Shown one piece after another: positions 34,454 to 35,455 of a DNA stretch of 35,455 bases. The notes below the pieces were generated by a model. That model saw nothing but the letters and a program-made list of their open reading frames with translations. It was not told the DNA's origin and searched no databases. Source of the DNA: Methylobacter sp. (GTDB lineage Bacteria > Pseudomonadota > Gammaproteobacteria > Methylococcales > Methylomonadaceae); the NCBI GenBank assembly GCA_030653985.1, contig JAURYJ010000019.1, forward strand, positions 1-35,455, given 5' to 3'. A program made the translations under genes and the position numbers. Numbering within the stretch: position 1 is the first letter of the stretch; each line of letters begins with the position of its first letter.

Positions 34454-35043
34454 GATGGCTTTTTTAGTTTTTTTAAGCGATTCAAATCTTCCTGTTTGTC
34501 GATATCCTGAAGTATGCCGGGATCATCACAGTCAACGATGTGAATTAATTCAAGATGGGCCTGAATCACTGCTTTCGCGCCGACATCGCCGCTCAATGCC
34601 GCCAAGTCTGGGCCTAAGACGCGTGAAAAGCCTACCGGGTGCCCTCGTCGGCCGTGCCAACAGGGCGCAGCAATGGTGGCGCCCGAGCGAAGCGCATCCG
34701 CCACTTTACGGATGGTCGTTGGCGCTATCCACGGCATATCTGCAAGGGCGATCAGCCAGCCAGCAGCTTCTGGTCGCGCGCGGACACCGAAAACAAGACT
34801 CGCGCCCATGCCTTGTTTGGCATCGGCGCAGATCTGGACTTCCGCGCCTTCGGCCTGCAATAAAGCAGTCAACTCCTCGCTGCCTGGCCTTACCACCGCC
34901 AACACCCCATCGGTGCTGGCCAATAGGTTGCGGCACGCACGCACCGCCACCCTGTCACCATCGGGCAAAAGATGGGTGAGCTTGTCTGCGCCGAAGCGCC
35001 GACTGGTTCCAGCAGCCAGCAAGATACCAATAATCAAGCCCAC
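34450..35043 (-). CDS. MocA-like molybdenum cofactor nucleotidyltransferase
   Basis: Predicted 197 aa from a GTG start at 35043 (MGLIIGILLAAGTSRRFGADK); an ATG frame start at 35142 would add 33 residues with no family similarity. MocA-type enzymes attach CMP to molybdopterin to make MCD for xanthine-dehydrogenase-family enzymes. Motifs: LAAGTSRRFGADKL (nucleotide binding), GMGASLVFGVRA, LADMPWIAPTTI and GRRGHPVGFSR. Position before xdhC and the hydroxylase genes supports this role. The exact nucleotide is inferred. Confidence 0.87.
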   Translation of the reverse strand: MGLIIGILLAAGTSRRFGADKLTHLLPDGDRVAVRACRNLLASTDGVLAVVRPGSEELTALLQAEGAEVQICADAKQGMGASLVFGVRARPEAAGWLIALADMPWIAPTTIRKVADALRSGATIAAPCWHGRRGHPVGFSRVLGPDLAALSGDVGAKAVIQAHLELIHIVDCDDPGILQDIDKQEDLNRLKKLKKPS

Positions 35044-35142
35044 CAGCCTAAATACAACCGGTAGAGGACTCTTAGGGCGGGCAATGTATAGATAATCATG
35101 GCTTATATGGGGTCTCTGAATCAGGACTAGAAACATTAGCAT

Positions 35143-35455
35143 CGCCCTCCTTGATTAGCAAGATTCTTCAGTCGGATGGCGTAAAAGTTTGGAAGGCACA
35201 GGAACGGGAAGACCATGCCCAAAGTAAGCAACTCTCTCAATGTGACTCTTCGCACATAACCATAGATTCCTATACACTTTCAGATAAATAACTCACGGTT
35301 CGTCCATTTAGACGGCCAGTTCATTAGATTTTCCCACAATGCCTTGATAAAGGCTGTGTGGGAAACCAAGCAACGCTAAAATACGCCGCTGTACGGTATT
35401 TAGTTGCGTGATATAACAGCAATCCGTTTCATTAACATTGATTACGATCAGATTA
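35143..35455. other. right-edge noncoding region with a palindrome
   Basis: 313 bp without a supported gene. It contains a strong composite palindrome at 35330-35365: TTTCCCACA pairs with TGTGGGAAA outside, and GCCTT with AAGGC inside a GATA loop. It has no U-run, so it may be the end of a mobile element that continues past the window, or an operator. Confidence 0.5.

Overview
The window looks like chromosomal DNA of a gammaproteobacterium. The gene order yceD-rpmF-plsX-fabH-fabD-fabG-acpP-fabF-pabC-mltG-tmk-holB-pilZ-tatD, all on the minus strand, is the classical gammaproteobacterial fatty-acid/division block, and PilZ sits beside holB as in Pseudomonas. A methanotroph-like relative (Methylococcales) is my guess from the style of the dispersed repeats and the membrane pyrophosphatase. 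It is an inference, since no methane or methanol oxidation gene is present here.

Layout. 1-1869: a response regulator running off the left edge and its membrane histidine kinase, translationally coupled. The regulator's reading frame runs through three 48-bp tandem repeats that add 16-residue units inside the receiver domain. 1870-2220: a frameshifted DUF2490-like remnant. 2221-4391: truA, an L,D-transpeptidase-like gene and tatD. 4487-14742: pilZ, holB, tmk, mltG, pabC, fabF, acpP, fabG, fabD, fabH, plsX, rpmF and yceD, mostly coupled by short overlaps; acpP has its own strong promoter. 14804-16750: two TPM-domain genes and lemA. 16912-18987: a K+-dependent-type membrane pyrophosphatase. 19094-19573: a small XRCC1/discoidin-like conserved gene.

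19612-21620 is a transposon graveyard: a 110-bp MITE-like palindromic element, the last ~42 codons of a TnpB gene, an IS256-family element with a frameshifted transposase, and an IS66-like transposase truncated by that element. 21873-25132 is a group of small stress and envelope genes: a His/Gly-rich lipoprotein, a cold-shock protein with a long leader, a Thr-rich lipoprotein, a YflT-like glycine-zipper protein, a BON protein, and periplasmic plus cytoplasmic CsbD-like proteins.

25718-30040 holds a LysR regulator divergent from an EmrB/EmrA-type export operon with a small lipoprotein-like gene in front. An outer-membrane partner appears to be missing or decayed. 30234-30503: tRNA-His, tRNA-Arg and tRNA-Pro, transcribed leftward from one good promoter. 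30692-35043: a molybdenum hydroxylase cluster (MocA-like cytidylyltransferase, XdhC-like maturation factor, [2Fe-2S] subunit, Tat-exported molybdopterin subunit). The right end is noncoding with a strong palindrome.

The most unusual signal is the ORF-tolerant 48-bp repeat: it has no stop codon in five of six frames, it lies in frame inside a response regulator, and it recurs as a diverged copy between fabF and acpP.
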